64,000 nucleotides of DNA from Ancylostoma caninum (GCA_037903475.1 JBAJFG010000002.1:3596001-3660000); one strand, 5' to 3'; numbered from the stretch's first letter, positions 35,101 through 45,281 are shown. Numbers and translations: made by a program. The notes: generated by a model from the sequence alone, not told the origin.

Positions 35101-38100
35101 TAAAGAGAAGCGCTTCTGAATGATTATAAACATTTGGCCGATCACTCAGAAAAGGGAGGGAATACAAACAAATCATAGAAAGAAAGAAAACAGTTTGGCC
35201 ACATGTTATGACTGCTGGCATAGTTATTGGAATCTGTACCTTCAGGATCAACTTCACGTGCCATTTTTATCGGTTCAGAGGTGGCGAAATCTTGATTAGC
35301 AGGAGTGACCGCCAGGATTATCGATGAAGGATTGGAGATGTATGAAAGTAACATCTCGCGAATTTGCTCCTGAAATATTACAATGCTAAGTAAGAAGACA
35401 TCTGAAACTGTCTAATAATTCATCGCGAATTGAGAACAAGAATCGACCTCACCTCTATGTTTGCTGGTTGGTCCCCTACGGGGATTTTTGTAATTCCAGG
35501 TAAATCAACCAGTGATAAGTTTACAACATTTTTCGAGTATATCCTGAGTATGATTGGAACCGGAGAAATACCCTACAACAAGTGGATGCAATTGGAGTAG
35601 CAACTTGTTTAGGATGGACAAAGGTGGAATACGACAAAAGTTACCTTATTAGTACCAGTAAGTCTATCAGTTTCAGCCTCGATTTCCTTTCGGACTTCTG
35701 CGAAATCGGTGAAAATTTTCCTACCTGTGTGCTCAAACATTGCCCAATCGTCATTAAGCATAGTTCCTGAACGAGCTGCCTACATGATCACTAGTTATAA
35801 AAAGACACACGTGTAAAAGGGAATCGATTCAACTCACCGTCAGGTTTTCTTCGCCTGAGCTCGTCATCTTCTGGCACATGCGCTAAGTGAAGAATAAGAG
35901 GCCTTCTAGTGACAATTCCTGTTCCTCTAGGTAAGAAATCACGACCCACAAGGTTTTCCAATACCGAACTTTTTCCAGCGCTCTGAAGGTTGGAACCATT
36001 GCATCACCGCTATCTATTCTCAAAAGGTAATTTATTCCGGGAACCCCGAAAAGAAGCTTTTAACTGAATTGCGTAAAAAGAAGTGTCCCAGAAGATTTGT
36101 GCTGGTTTTCAAGTATATTCTGTTTTTGAACGTGGGGTTAATACAAAAATGTGATGTGTGGCATCATTTTGTTGTGATTATGATCTCTTTGTCTGCCTAT
36201 TGATTAGATCTCTGCTGTGCTGCTTTTATATGTGCCATCCGCCAGCTCGCTCCGCCTCAGGACCGTCACTAAAGCCCCGCCTACTCGCTATAAAAGGGCT
36301 GCCAGAGCCAGCTCAGTTTCAGTTCGATCTTACGCAATCGAGGGACGACGCGAGGGCAGCGAGCGGCGGATTCGAGGAGCCCAATAAAGCTTGAAGAAGA
36401 AAAGGACTTAACACCCCTAGACGTCCGCGAAAGCCCCAAACACACCACATAGGGGCCGACCCAAGGCAATTTGGGTTCAAGAAGAAGCCGCCTAGAGACC
36501 GTTCAGAGCGGTTTAGGCGTGAATCCTGCCCACTGTTGAGGCAGCGTATATTTCCTTAGAGCCGAGGAAGGTAATTGGTGTTCGGTGCACCAGTCCTTCT
36601 CTGCCAAGGAGACGAAGGAGTTGAGAAGTGCGTTGCACACAGATCCTTCTTCGCTCCAGTGGCGGAGAAGTTGAACGGGCGTGCTGAACACTGATCCTTC
36701 CCGTCTAAAGAGGAAATATACACTGTGCAAAATAGCATCGTTCCGCGTTTGATTTGAATAGTGTCCGTCTAACGTTCGTCGCTCGGGGAAAACTGCAACT
36801 GACAACACGAAAACACAAAATTCTTGCAGAAAACTCTACGAGTATGTCAGAGCAATCTGGAAACGCTATTCCTGCAGAATTGGAGCGTTTATTGCTGGAC
36901 GAACCCACACAGTCGGAACAACTGGCGTCGATGAAGGCGACGCTGGACCATCTCGTGAGCGTCGTTCAGAATGCTGTGAAGCAGAACGTAGCTCAGGTAA
37001 TTCTGTCATCAAGAAACATTCATGATTGTGCAGAAACGCTGCGAAACACACCATCCCTGCTGGAAAACCAAGTAGAGGGAGGCACACGCGCGCAGTCAAA
37101 GACAGGCGAAGAGCTTGCAAAACTGGCACGCGCCTGCATTGACAGCGAATGCGAGAAAATCGACGAAGAACTTCAGAAGCTGCGACATGTAGAAGCGCAA
37201 TTAAACGCGATTACCATCCTCGTAGCACAGAAACTGCCTGCTACAGTTGACATGGTTTTGGCGCAAACACCAAATAGCGAGAAACGCATGCAGGAACTAG
37301 CGCAGTTTTTACAAGTCGATTCCACAATGGTTGTGGACAGAGTAAAAACAATGTCAACACAGGCACCACAGCAAATTTCTCGCTTAATTCAGGCATCGTC
37401 ACAGGATCTGCCTGGTCCGTCCAAGTCAAAATCAAGAGATGACGCCAACACCTATGCGCAACTGAATGTGGATGAGTTCCAAAACGTCGAGTACCACCTA
37501 GAATTTGACCCAATCGCTGCGGCGCAAGGCGAGTACGGGAGGTTACGTCCGCTTTCAGCCGTAAGGTCAGAGCAACCATGTAATCTCTACGAGTTTCAGC
37601 AAGGAAGGAACAACTCGCAGCTGCCGCGGAAAGTGGTGTCGAGCCCATCTCCATCGACCCAGAGCCAGTCGCAAGGTGGGTTTGAAGACTTTGATAACCA
37701 CTTAAATATGGGGCAAATGTTTGCAGCAATGACCTTGCCAGAGGTGGAGCTGTTTAGAGACCCACAGGGAAAAGGTTTCAGCGAGTTCATCATGAGGTTT
37801 AACATGAAGTACGGTAGCCTTGGGTTGCGCAACGAGATGCTTGTTCATCTTCTCTTCTCTAAACTGGACGGGTACCCAAAAGCAGTGGCAGAGGCCCTGC
37901 CAAAAACGACTAGGGAAGGCGGCTTCCAGGGTATCGTGGAAGCGCTACAGAACAAGTTCAAGGCGAACGACCCGGCGAATCAAATGAAGGCTTACATGGA
38001 GCTTAAACACCTCAAGATGACAACGGACGTGACCAGATATTGCCTCCAGCTCGAGAACCTGTCCCGAAAAGCCTATCCAGATGCCTCGGAAGAGGAGCTG

Positions 38101-41100
38101 TCACGGACAAGAGCAGGAGAATTAGTATCACAGCTCACAGACTGGCCGGAATACCTACAACTTTTCACAACAATGGAGTTGGCACCGAAACATTCTGCCT
38201 ACGAGATGGTGAAGACAATGGCCCAACGCTGCGAGCGCAGCAGGGAAGTCGCTGCAACGATGAGAGATACATTGGAGGCAGCGAAACAGCGTCCTTCACA
38301 TTTTACAAGGCGGAAACCTCAAGTGGTAGGACGACGTGAGAAGGAAAGCCGACTACAACAGGAGGTGGAAACCGGCCCAGACGTTTCCAGGAAACCACCG
38401 ACAAAACAGTCAACGTCGAACAGAAAGATGAAATGCTTTAACTGTAATGAGTTGGGGCACACTGGACGCGACTGTAAGAAGGAAAAGCTGGTCAAGGAGC
38501 CTAAGGAGAAAGAAAAAGGAACTACTGGAAACACCGGAGCGGCGAAAATATTTACTGCCTCACTAAATAAGTGGATCTGTAGCTCGGTAGCGGCACCAAA
38601 GGACCAAGATGAACTGGTCGGACGGCAGCTTGTGGCCACCGTGCGCTTGCTAGGACTTTCTAGAAAAGCCTTGCTGGACACCGGGTCCCAGATCAGCATT
38701 ATCCCTCTCGGGATGTTCAAAGCAAGTCTTGCAAACGGCTTTGATCTGGATGCAGACGTGAAGGAGATTCCAATCAACCAGAGAGCACCAGTCTACGACG
38801 CCTCAGGTAACAGGATGTCTTTCAAGGGAGCAGTTAGTCTAACCCTTCAGCTCGGAAACGGTGTGAAGAGAAGGATAGCTCTCTTCGTGATGGCTGGAGG
38901 AGATGGCATGTTAGTTCTGGGAACTAATGCGCTAGCCAAGCTCGGAATCAGTCCGACATCCACCCTAGGAGTGTTGATGACGGCCGATAGGAAGGCGGTG
39001 AGCGAAAACGCTGGAAAGACATCTGCTATAGCGAAGCCTTCGAACAGGCGTAGACGACAGAAACAACAGTCAGATGTTTCTATGAGAGACAAGGAGAAGA
39101 AAACACACTCCGCAGAAGTTCCTAACAACAGAAGCTCGGCAGGAGCCAAGCTTATCAGAGTAGGGGAAGGGTTCGGAAAGCACGAAAGGTCACTTGTCGC
39201 TGTGAAATCGTCACGAGGACGGAAGGAACAGAAGCAGCAGACAGAAGAGGTTTTTGAACCAGCGAAGGTGCTACCGACGAGTCGCATCAGTGTTCCAGCA
39301 GCGGGAACAATATGCTTGACATGCGGAAGATTCCCTGAAATGGTTATGGATGAAGGGAACTGCTCGAGCAGACTTATCACCACTGAAAGCTTGGTGGGAG
39401 CCAAGCTGCTGAGAGCGGCGGAGGTGGATAAGGGAGATGGACTTATTCATCACAGGAAGAGTCGTGGAAAAGGAGGTAGTCCTAGAAAAGCGCGACGTAT
39501 AGAGCGTATGCAAAGTGATAGAATCCTTTGCTCCAGCACGCTGTTAGCCGCAGAAGGACAGCTCCAATTACGCTGTGCGCGCGACATCTCAGGACAGATA
39601 GATGAAGTAGCAAGCCCAGGCCTCAAACACCCTCCGGCACGGTCAGGTCAGATGGTAAAGAGCAGATCTTTGCCTCAGCATCTGACAAGTCTTGACTTTC
39701 ACGAAGGTGGCGGAGTATTAGAGTTCTTCAGAAGCCCATCCGAAGGTCGCAGTCAGTACAATGGCGACGTGTTAAAGCAGTCGCACACTCACTCCGCCAA
39801 AAGTTCAAGGGAACCGCTCACAGGCTGTCGGGTTCTCCTCCCAAGGTGTGACTACGCTTCCATCAACCGGAAGAAGAAGGAACGCCCTGGCAAGACGGTT
39901 AAGGATGAGAGCAGCCGAGTCGAAGGAAGACGGCAACGTATCGTCCAGATGAACAACGACGCGCCCGCGACATCCCACCTGGGCCCGAGCAAAGACACCA
40001 CAAGAAGACCTCGCCGAGCAGACGCCCGGACAAGACTCCAGCCAAGAGGGACTGCTGACAGGACTCCACACCATCCCGAATCGCCGACCGATTCAACCTT
40101 TGACGCGATGACGACGGTGGCAAGGACGCGATGGAAGACGCTTCGACCGCAAGCAGACTCCGCCCAGAAGTCAAGCCCAGGAAAGAAGAAAAAGAGTCGG
40201 GACGACTCTTCTCCCCGGAGAGCCATGTGATGTGTGGCATCATTTTGTTGTGATTATGATCTCTTTGTCTGCCTATTGATTAGATCTCTGCTGTGCTGCT
40301 TTTATATGTGCCATCCGCCAGCTCGCTCCGCCTCAGGACCGTCACTAAAGCCCCGCCTACTCGCTATAAGAGGGCTGCCAGAGCCAGCTCAGTTTCAGTT
40401 CGATCTTACGCAATCGAGGGACGACGCGAGGGCAGCGAGCGGCGGATTCGAGGAGCCCAATAAAGCTTGAAGAAGAAAAGGACAACACCCCTAGACGTCC
40501 GCGAAAGCCCCAAGTACACCACAAAAAATGCATCTCCATGCGGGACTACTGTACTAGGAATAGGCAGAATGATGAACACATAGGAGGAATAAAGTATCGT
40601 TTTGGTTTACCGCCACTTAAAAGCTGATTATATTAGTCTTCCGGGGCAAAATGGAGTTGAGGGGGGGGGGCACTTATAAGTCGGTAGTATGACCTGTCCA
40701 ACACGTTCTGACTTGTTAGCTAACACGTCCAAAACGCGCTGACTTGTTAGCTCTCTTAATGTACAGTAGTTACCTGAAGTGCAAACAAGTCAGAACGTGT
40801 AGGACAGGTCATATTACCGACTTATACCAAGTGCCCCCCCCCCCTCCAACTCCATTTTACCCAACTTCTGGACATTGGAATTCTCAAACTAGGTTCTACC
40901 TACAGTCTTTGTCAAAAATCCTTGTGAATCGCCCCTCAGCTTAGCACGTCGCATCACGTATTATAATGCATAGGTGATGTGGCGTGGCTTAGCTGATGGG
41001 AGGTGTAGCGTGAGGGAAGGTTTTTTTTTTTGAGAAACACTGCATCCTTTTCGTTTTTTTCTTGACTATGACGCTTTCACACAGTGTCCACTTCAGATAT

Positions 41101-41241
41101 GTCACTCAAACGTATGTAAGTAATAAAACCCACCTGTGACCCTACCACAACGATTTGCGGCAACTGAATTTGATCTTCGCGACGCCCAAGCGTAGCAAAC
41201 ACATCTTGTAATTTGTTTACAACTGGTATAAGGGATTCCAT
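26125..41241 (-). CDS. drp-1: Dynamin-related protein 1 (mitochondrial and peroxisomal fission GTPase), complete
   Basis: Eighteen exons: 41134-41241, 35838-35982, 35645-35775, 35453-35572, 35240-35369, 34246-34373, 32522-32647, 32199-32303, 32042-32142, 31857-31977, 31507-31659, 31309-31401, 31071-31244, 27819-27951, 27171-27272, 26877-26971, 26309-26425 and 26125-26181. They total 2139 nt, giving 712 aa, as in other Drp1 proteins. Visible features are the start [15 protein letters not shown], the P-loop GSQSAGKSS split across intron 1, switch [12 protein letters not shown], the G3 motif DLPG and the G4 motif TKLD. The middle/stalk follows ([37 protein letters not shown]), then a short variable region in 31071-31244 and 27819-27951, and the GTPase effector domain ([17 protein letters not shown]) ending SEVRETQLW. 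The protein assembles on mitochondria and constricts them using GTP. Intron 1 (5.1 kb) hosts an antisense LTR element and intron 13 a 1.6 kb DNA element. A TTCTAG acceptor lies 6 nt before the ATG. Confidence 0.95.
26653..26814. mobile_element. Small MITE related to the one at 8548
   Basis: The inverted ends ATACAGAGAACTCCAAACG and ATATAGGAAACTCCAAACG, with following GCAG(T/A)CAAGAGTC, resemble the arms at 8548-8754. It lies in the drp-1 intron between exons 26877-26971 and 26309-26425. Confidence 0.6.
28595..30161. mobile_element. CATAGGTG-type DNA element, second copy
   Basis: The ends are inverted CATAGGTGCGATAG and CTATCGCACCTATG, continuing into GGAGCC / GGCTCC. Subterminal GTGAAGGGG/TGAAGGGGG words and G- or C-runs are present. 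It is related by its ends to 15061-16499, but no flanking duplication is evident here. No transposase was recognised. It lies in drp-1 intron 13. Confidence 0.65.
32650..34240. other. drp-1 intron between exons 34246-34373 and 32522-32647
   Basis: No other exon was recognised. It contains a truncated CAGTGG-family fragment at about 33220-33400 (GGGTCTCCGCCAGTTTTGGG and the AT-rich middle). Confidence 0.5.
34867..35105 (+). mobile_element. CAGTGG-family MITE, 3'-truncated copy
   Basis: It starts CAGTGGCGGACCCAGAAAATG, then has GAGGTCTCCGCCGCTTTGGG and the AT-rich middle with ACACAAGATTTTTATTT. The right terminal repeat is missing. It lies in a drp-1 intron. Confidence 0.7.
36150..36449 (+). 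repeat. 5' LTR of element A
   Basis: 300 bp with TG...CA ends, a TATA box and an AATAAA signal. It is near-identical to 40226-40523. Confidence 0.92.
36289..36296 (+). promoter_or_regulatory. TATA box of the element A 5' LTR
   Basis: TATAAAAG, 140 nt into the LTR. The 3' LTR has TATAAGAG at the same place (40365-40372). A start site about 30 nt downstream (near GCTCAGTTTCAGTTCG) would define the LTR R region. Confidence 0.6.
36754..40230 (+). CDS. Gag-aspartic protease polyprotein of element A with long basic tail (1158 codons)
   Basis: A better start than the first Met is probably the ATG at 36844 ([13 protein letters not shown]). Residues about 30-530 are helical and Gag-like. A single CCHC knuckle, [14 protein letters not shown], starts at residue 561. 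The retropepsin core [12 protein letters not shown] has Asp642, and the second protease motif VLGTNAL is near residue 720. Residues about 745-1158 are Lys/Arg/Ser-rich. They show two related segments ([14 protein letters not shown] and [14 protein letters not shown], each followed by basic SRGRK/SRGKG words) and match no pol domain I know. The frame stays open to within 5 nt of the 3' LTR, and its stop codon overlaps the LTR start. The tail could be a shuffled integrase remnant or a new nucleic-acid-binding domain. Confidence 0.85.
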   Translation: MNSVRLTFVARGKLQLTTRKHKILAENSTSMSEQSGNAIPAELERLLLDEPTQSEQLASMKATLDHLVSVVQNAVKQNVAQVILSSRNIHDCAETLRNTPSLLENQVEGGTRAQSKTGEELAKLARACIDSECEKIDEELQKLRHVEAQLNAITILVAQKLPATVDMVLAQTPNSEKRMQELAQFLQVDSTMVVDRVKTMSTQAPQQISRLIQASSQDLPGPSKSKSRDDANTYAQLNVDEFQNVEYHLEFDPIAAAQGEYGRLRPLSAVRSEQPCNLYEFQQGRNNSQLPRKVVSSPSPSTQSQSQGGFEDFDNHLNMGQMFAAMTLPEVELFRDPQGKGFSEFIMRFNMKYGSLGLRNEMLVHLLFSKLDGYPKAVAEALPKTTREGGFQGIVEALQNKFKANDPANQMKAYMELKHLKMTTDVTRYCLQLENLSRKAYPDASEEELSRTRAGELVSQLTDWPEYLQLFTTMELAPKHSAYEMVKTMAQRCERSREVAATMRDTLEAAKQRPSHFTRRKPQVVGRREKESRLQQEVETGPDVSRKPPTKQSTSNRKMKCFNCNELGHTGRDCKKEKLVKEPKEKEKGTTGNTGAAKIFTASLNKWICSSVAAPKDQDELVGRQLVATVRLLGLSRKALLDTGSQISIIPLGMFKASLANGFDLDADVKEIPINQRAPVYDASGNRMSFKGAVSLTLQLGNGVKRRIALFVMAGGDGMLVLGTNALAKLGISPTSTLGVLMTADRKAVSENAGKTSAIAKPSNRRRRQKQQSDVSMRDKEKKTHSAEVPNNRSSAGAKLIRVGEGFGKHERSLVAVKSSRGRKEQKQQTEEVFEPAKVLPTSRISVPAAGTICLTCGRFPEMVMDEGNCSSRLITTESLVGAKLLRAAEVDKGDGLIHHRKSRGKGGSPRKARRIERMQSDRILCSSTLLAAEGQLQLRCARDISGQIDEVASPGLKHPPARSGQMVKSRSLPQHLTSLDFHEGGGVLEFFRSPSEGRSQYNGDVLKQSHTHSAKSSREPLTGCRVLLPRCDYASINRKKKERPGKTVKDESSRVEGRRQRIVQMNNDAPATSHLGPSKDTTRRPRRADARTRLQPRGTADRTPHHPESPTDSTFDAMTTVARTRWKTLRPQADSAQKSSPGKKKKSRDDSSPRRAM
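40226..40523 (+). repeat. 3' LTR of element A
   Basis: 298 bp, followed by target duplication AAAAA (40524-40528). Confidence 0.92.
40459..40464 (+). terminator. Polyadenylation signal of element A
   Basis: AATAAA in the 3' LTR. The same signal is at 36383-36388 in the 5' LTR, downstream of the TATA box, which fits an R/U5 arrangement. Confidence 0.6.
40643..40862. mobile_element. Palindromic MITE with GGGGCAAAATGGAGTT ends
   Basis: Arms of about 75 bp are inverted copies (G-run, then ATAAGTCGGTA(G/A)TATGACC and ACACGTTCTGACTTGTT). The centre is short. It lies in drp-1 intron 1, right of element A. Confidence 0.7.
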
Positions 41242-41790
41242 CCCTCCCTAGAACAGAGGGCGATGATAAAAATCGCAAAAAACCAGAGGACTTCAGTGGA
41301 ATTCGGGTAACTCAAGGATTGGATTGTTAAAGCACAGACAACTGTGTGAGTTAGATTCTGAGGTTTGAGATGATAACAGACGCGGGTAAGTTGCAGCCAA
41401 AATTTGATTTCAAAAGATCATCGTAAGTTTAATTGGACTAGGAAGAGACTAAGAAATATGAAGATGTGGAGAAATGAATGAATATTAGTGCGGAACATAT
41501 TTAACAAACGAAGAGTGCATTAATCATCGAATTGGAAGGTTCACATGAGTCAATCAATAGTTAGATATGTGGAGCCACTAGAGTCGATGATGATGCGTAG
41601 GAATGAAACACCACTCTACAACCACTCTGTGAGGATATAAAAACTGAGCAGACGTATGATAAGGCAAACAGGATGATGCAAGTTGAGAAAGCGAGGGCCG
41701 TCCGTGCGTGCGCGGGGATGCTGATCGGAGCAGTGAGGACGTCAGCGTTCCGAGGCGTAGAGAGATAAGTAGGGAATCTCGCGTACTTAC

Positions 41791-41918
41791 CAAAATTTCG
41801 CAAGAACAAACCATGTATCGCAGCGCACTGTTCGCATCATTGAATTTCAACACTTCTCCGTTAGTACTGACACGTAAACATTCGCTTTCTCTACTAGAAA
41901 ACACACAAATGAAGGACC
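41791..41918 (-). CDS. Orphan exon upstream of drp-1
   Basis: The exon has a TCTTCAG acceptor (start at 41918) and a GTAAGTAC donor. The open frame begins in phase 1 (SFICVFSSRESECLRVS and so on) and ends in phase 0 (CSCEIL). It could be an internal exon of another minus-strand gene. It could also splice to the drp-1 start exon, with which it would be in frame through the acceptor at 41247. No family was recognised. Confidence 0.5.
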
Positions 41919-42195
41919 CTGAAGACGATATATAGCGGCCAATCTTCCGTGAGCATCGATTCAATAATGAGAAAAAACGAAGAAACGTGGTCATTTGTAT
42001 GTACGACGCGTCGCCTGTTATTGACGTCTTAGTATCTGCACTTTTTTCAATTGTTACTGTCAACACGAAGAGATCAAAGTCAAGTTCAAATGAAGAGCGG
42101 AGGGAAAAACTTATTTGGTAGAGAAATTAAAAAGTCCGGCAATAGTCAACTCAGATGTCTTACGTGGAGGAATTATAAATAGATGACTCTTTGAG

Positions 42196-42438
42196 TTACT
42201 GTTGAATTGGATGTTCAAAACTTTTTGGTACATACAAATACAAATATTCGTTAAGTTCTGCAGGTGTTCTGCAAGTACACGCCGTACGGCGAATGACTGC
42301 GAGGGCAATTGGCGCTTCGATGGACCGCTTCATCACGCGTTTTGGAAGACGAACTTGTGGTTTGGGAACTTTAATGACAGATCTGGACTGGGACAGCGTT
42401 TTGCTGCACGTACAACTTCCGGTATAATTTTTGATCGA
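42196..42438 (-). CDS. Orphan terminal exon, unrecognised
   Basis: The open minus-strand frame ends in TAA at 42196. It has a basic N-terminal part (SVIKVPKPQVRLPKRVMKR) and ends with PKSFEHPIQQ. The upstream splice acceptor is unclear. It adjoins the DNA element at 42531-43790. Confidence 0.35.
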   Translation of the reverse strand, partial: SIKNYTGSCTCSKTLSQSRSVIKVPKPQVRLPKRVMKRSIEAPIALAVIRRTACTCRTPAELNEYLYLYVPKSFEHPIQQ

Positions 42439-42530
42439 TAGAAGTTTCTTGGGAGGATGATTCAAATGTGTTTTCTTGAACTTCAGACGACACAACAAGT
42501 TTTACGGAGTAATGTTATGCCAGCCGCATG

Positions 42531-43790
42531 CTCAGGCACTTTCAGCGGACGATCCGCGTGCCAAAGCGTTGGTTGCGGACGGGCCGCGGACCCAAAATGT
42601 GGGCGGAGCTTCGCAGCGGACCAGCCGCGGACTCATTCTGAACACGGACCATCCGCGCGCCTTAATTTTGGCGTGAACTGTGAAACAACCGCGACGAAAT
42701 ATTACAGCATTTCATTCATTTGAATTCAAATTGCCGCGAACCCAGTGCTGACTGAACGTCGTATCTATTCTACCTATTTTCTACCTATTTTTCGCTTGTT
42801 TTGAGTGTCTTGGTGTGGGGTGAATTCACAAACGCTTTGGTTTTCGTCTCCCGGTTTCGTATACATAGAGGAATGCTCTTGTTTTACATTTTCAAAGTTT
42901 AGGGTCACTTGAAGTGCGTTACTGCCCCTCAGACCTCAGACCATTGTCGGAGAAGGCGAAGTGACAGAAGAAGTTGCGTCTGGCGCCGCTTCACGAGCTC
43001 AGCAGCCGAATCAAGCAATGGTACAGTGAGGCCGAGAAGTTCAGAAAGAGCACATCGTCAGTTGGTTACTTCTTTATAATTCTTAGCTTACCTGTCATTT
43101 TTACTAATTCATCTAGTGAACAGCTATAGATACCACATATTATACTTTTAAAGGGAACACGCCCTACGGCTGCATCTATGGGTGACAGAGAAGGAGGCTT
43201 TGAAGTTCATAACCTTTTACAGTGAGTTCGTTTCTGTAGCTCCCAACGTCACTCTTATTAAGGAGTGTTTGGATTTTCAGAGATACGAATGATCTACACG
43301 ACACCTAATTAAGCAGGCAGTGCAGGCGGCAAGAAGGGTGTATATATGAATATCGATATATAGAGGATATGTACAATACTCGTGACGCCACGGTCACTGA
43401 TGTATTGTACACCTCCTTCTACTTATTCGTTCATTCTTGTCTGATATTATTTCAACCTGTATAGACGTTGTCACGTAGACTCCTGTCATTTGAAGCTATA
43501 TTTGCTTTGTTTGTACTAAGATAATGGTAAAATAAATTAATCATTTATTATATGTGATGTTAGTTTTGTCCATTTGTGATATGAAGCGTTTAGACTGTTA
43601 AAGAAAAGGTAGAGGACGGAGCTATTCACCGGTTCTCAAAAAGGCGCGCGGCTGGTCCGTTGAAGGCACGCGGCTGGTCCGCTAGCAAGCAGCAGCGGAC
43701 GGCCCGCGCACCGAAGTCCTGGCGAATTCTCAACCCTTACGCGGGCCGTCCTGTATTGGGTGCGCGCGCCGTCCGCTGAAGGTGCCTGAG
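42531..43790. mobile_element. DNA element with CTCAGGCACCTTCAGCGGAC ends and GC-rich subterminal repeats
   Basis: The terminal inverted repeat is CTCAGGCACTTTCAGCGGAC at the left and its complement at the right (43757-43790). Subterminal words such as GCGGACGGGCCGCG, GCGGACCAGCCGCG and GCGCGGCTGGTCCG recur at both ends (42540-42670 and 43640-43760). The middle is AT-rich and has no ORF. No target duplication was clear. Confidence 0.65.
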
Positions 43791-44634
43791 TGGGTTGCTA
43801 TGCATCATTGGAGGAATGGGTGTTCTAATAACCATGTGATGGGTACCCATGGGTAACAGCTGAGTATAGGTAGTGCTGTGTCCGGTCAAACATGCCGATG
43901 GGTGCCAGGTAAAGGGTAAATTAAGATATTCTGACATGTTTACTATGGGTAATTTCAATGGTGCATTCGTGCCAGTATGAAACTTCACTCTTGATCGGCG
44001 TCGATGGTTTTCACGAGATTTGAAGAAGTCGTTGATGACGCAACTATTGGCATGTTATAGCACGTTTCTCCAGAGATGTAAGCTGGGAAGAATCCGGAGG
44101 AAAAGGGAACGCATTAAACATGCGGTGTTTAGAAGATAACAAGACAAGTTCTGAATGCTTGTTGTCCAACGCGTAAGATGCAGTTCTATGCATCAGCACT
44201 CAACTATAATCATAGCTTTTGAAGCAGATCACACAAATAGTAGCTTGCTTCGTTTGCGAAATGTTGGGTTAGCCACACATAAAATACAGGAAGACACGTG
44301 AAAACGAGAAATTAAATTGTTTTGTTCTGAATACGTGTCAGAAATGTGGGGATGTAAAGGTTCAATTTCTGCAAAAAGCGAAATGGAAATAACGGTAGGA
44401 ACGGCCATAAAGTGGTAGATTTCCCTAAACCCTGGGTCGAGACAAGGGACTTCCTTGAGGTTTTAAAATTTTCGTTAATCCAGGTTTCTAACCTAGACTC
44501 AGTGGGGCATACACAGTGAAAAAGAAGAAGCATATGTACGATGTTTCTTTACTAAATATTTCTAAATATAAATAACGTTCATGTAAATGCTATAAATAAA
44601 GGGGATCAAGTACTTTCTGTGTAGCAGAAAACGC

Positions 44635-45058
44635 TTAAAGGCAGGGGGCCACCTTATTCCGTTGTTGGAGTTAAAGACATATCCTAGGCCTTCTGGTCAT
44701 GTTGATCCCAGTAATGTACATCAGCAGAATTAAAAGTGACAAAAGTCCCATTTTTGAAGCGGTCGAAATGGCTACATTTTTGGAGCCCGGAGGCGGATCG
44801 CTCCAAAAATCCGATTGCTGTGCTGGCTGCCTGCCACGGCTGCCGCGGTGGCCAACGAGTCTTGCCGTGTTCAATCGATAAGATCAACGGCTTCACACGT
44901 CAACTCGGGTTAGCAATCTGTTAAAGACCCCGTCCAGGAAGACGGGTTTAAAGACTATTTTGAGGCAATTTACCTATACCGCTGGATTCAGCGTGTGGAG
45001 GAGATGTAGAATCTGCCATTATCTCAACCACAAATATGAGGTGGACCTCTGCCTTTAA
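44635..45058. mobile_element. TTAA-type MITE, family 2, copy 1
   Basis: The ends are TTAAAGGCAGGGGGCCACCT and, inverted, AGGTGGACCTCTGCCTTTAA. An inverted second copy is at 57739-58152, sharing long interior stretches (GACGTGTGAAGCCGTTGATC and others). The first ten bases are shared with family 1 (12362, 53076). Confidence 0.75.
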
Positions 45059-45281
45059 GATTCTTCTTTTCGTCTGCTGTACAGCCAGTTTTATGTGTTA
45101 TGCAATTCGTTTAGAAGAAGCAAGTCGTTCATGATAGGTAGGAAAGGTCTCGAAAAGCTCGTGCCTAATTATTTGCCTTACAATCAGATGAACAAAAGAA
45201 AGAAATACGACCTGGGCAAAGAAAAGCTGAGAGCGCAATGCGGCTATACTTACAGGTTTTAAATCCCATGGCGCTCACTTC

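Larger units (their letters stand above)
36150..40523 (+). mobile_element. Ty3-like LTR element A, Gag-protease only, young insertion in drp-1 intron 1
   Basis: The LTRs (36150-36449, 300 bp; 40226-40523, 298 bp) start TGTGATG and end CACCACA. They differ by three substitutions and one 2-nt indel. A 5-bp duplication, AAAAA, flanks the element (36145-36149 and 40524-40528). The internal 3.8 kb contains one long ORF (to 40230) with Gag, zinc knuckle and protease, but no reverse transcriptase, RNase H or integrase. It is therefore non-autonomous yet apparently intact. It is antisense to drp-1. The sequence after the 5' LTR (taggggccgaccca) is the place for a primer-binding site, but lacks the common TGG start. 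Confidence 0.88.
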
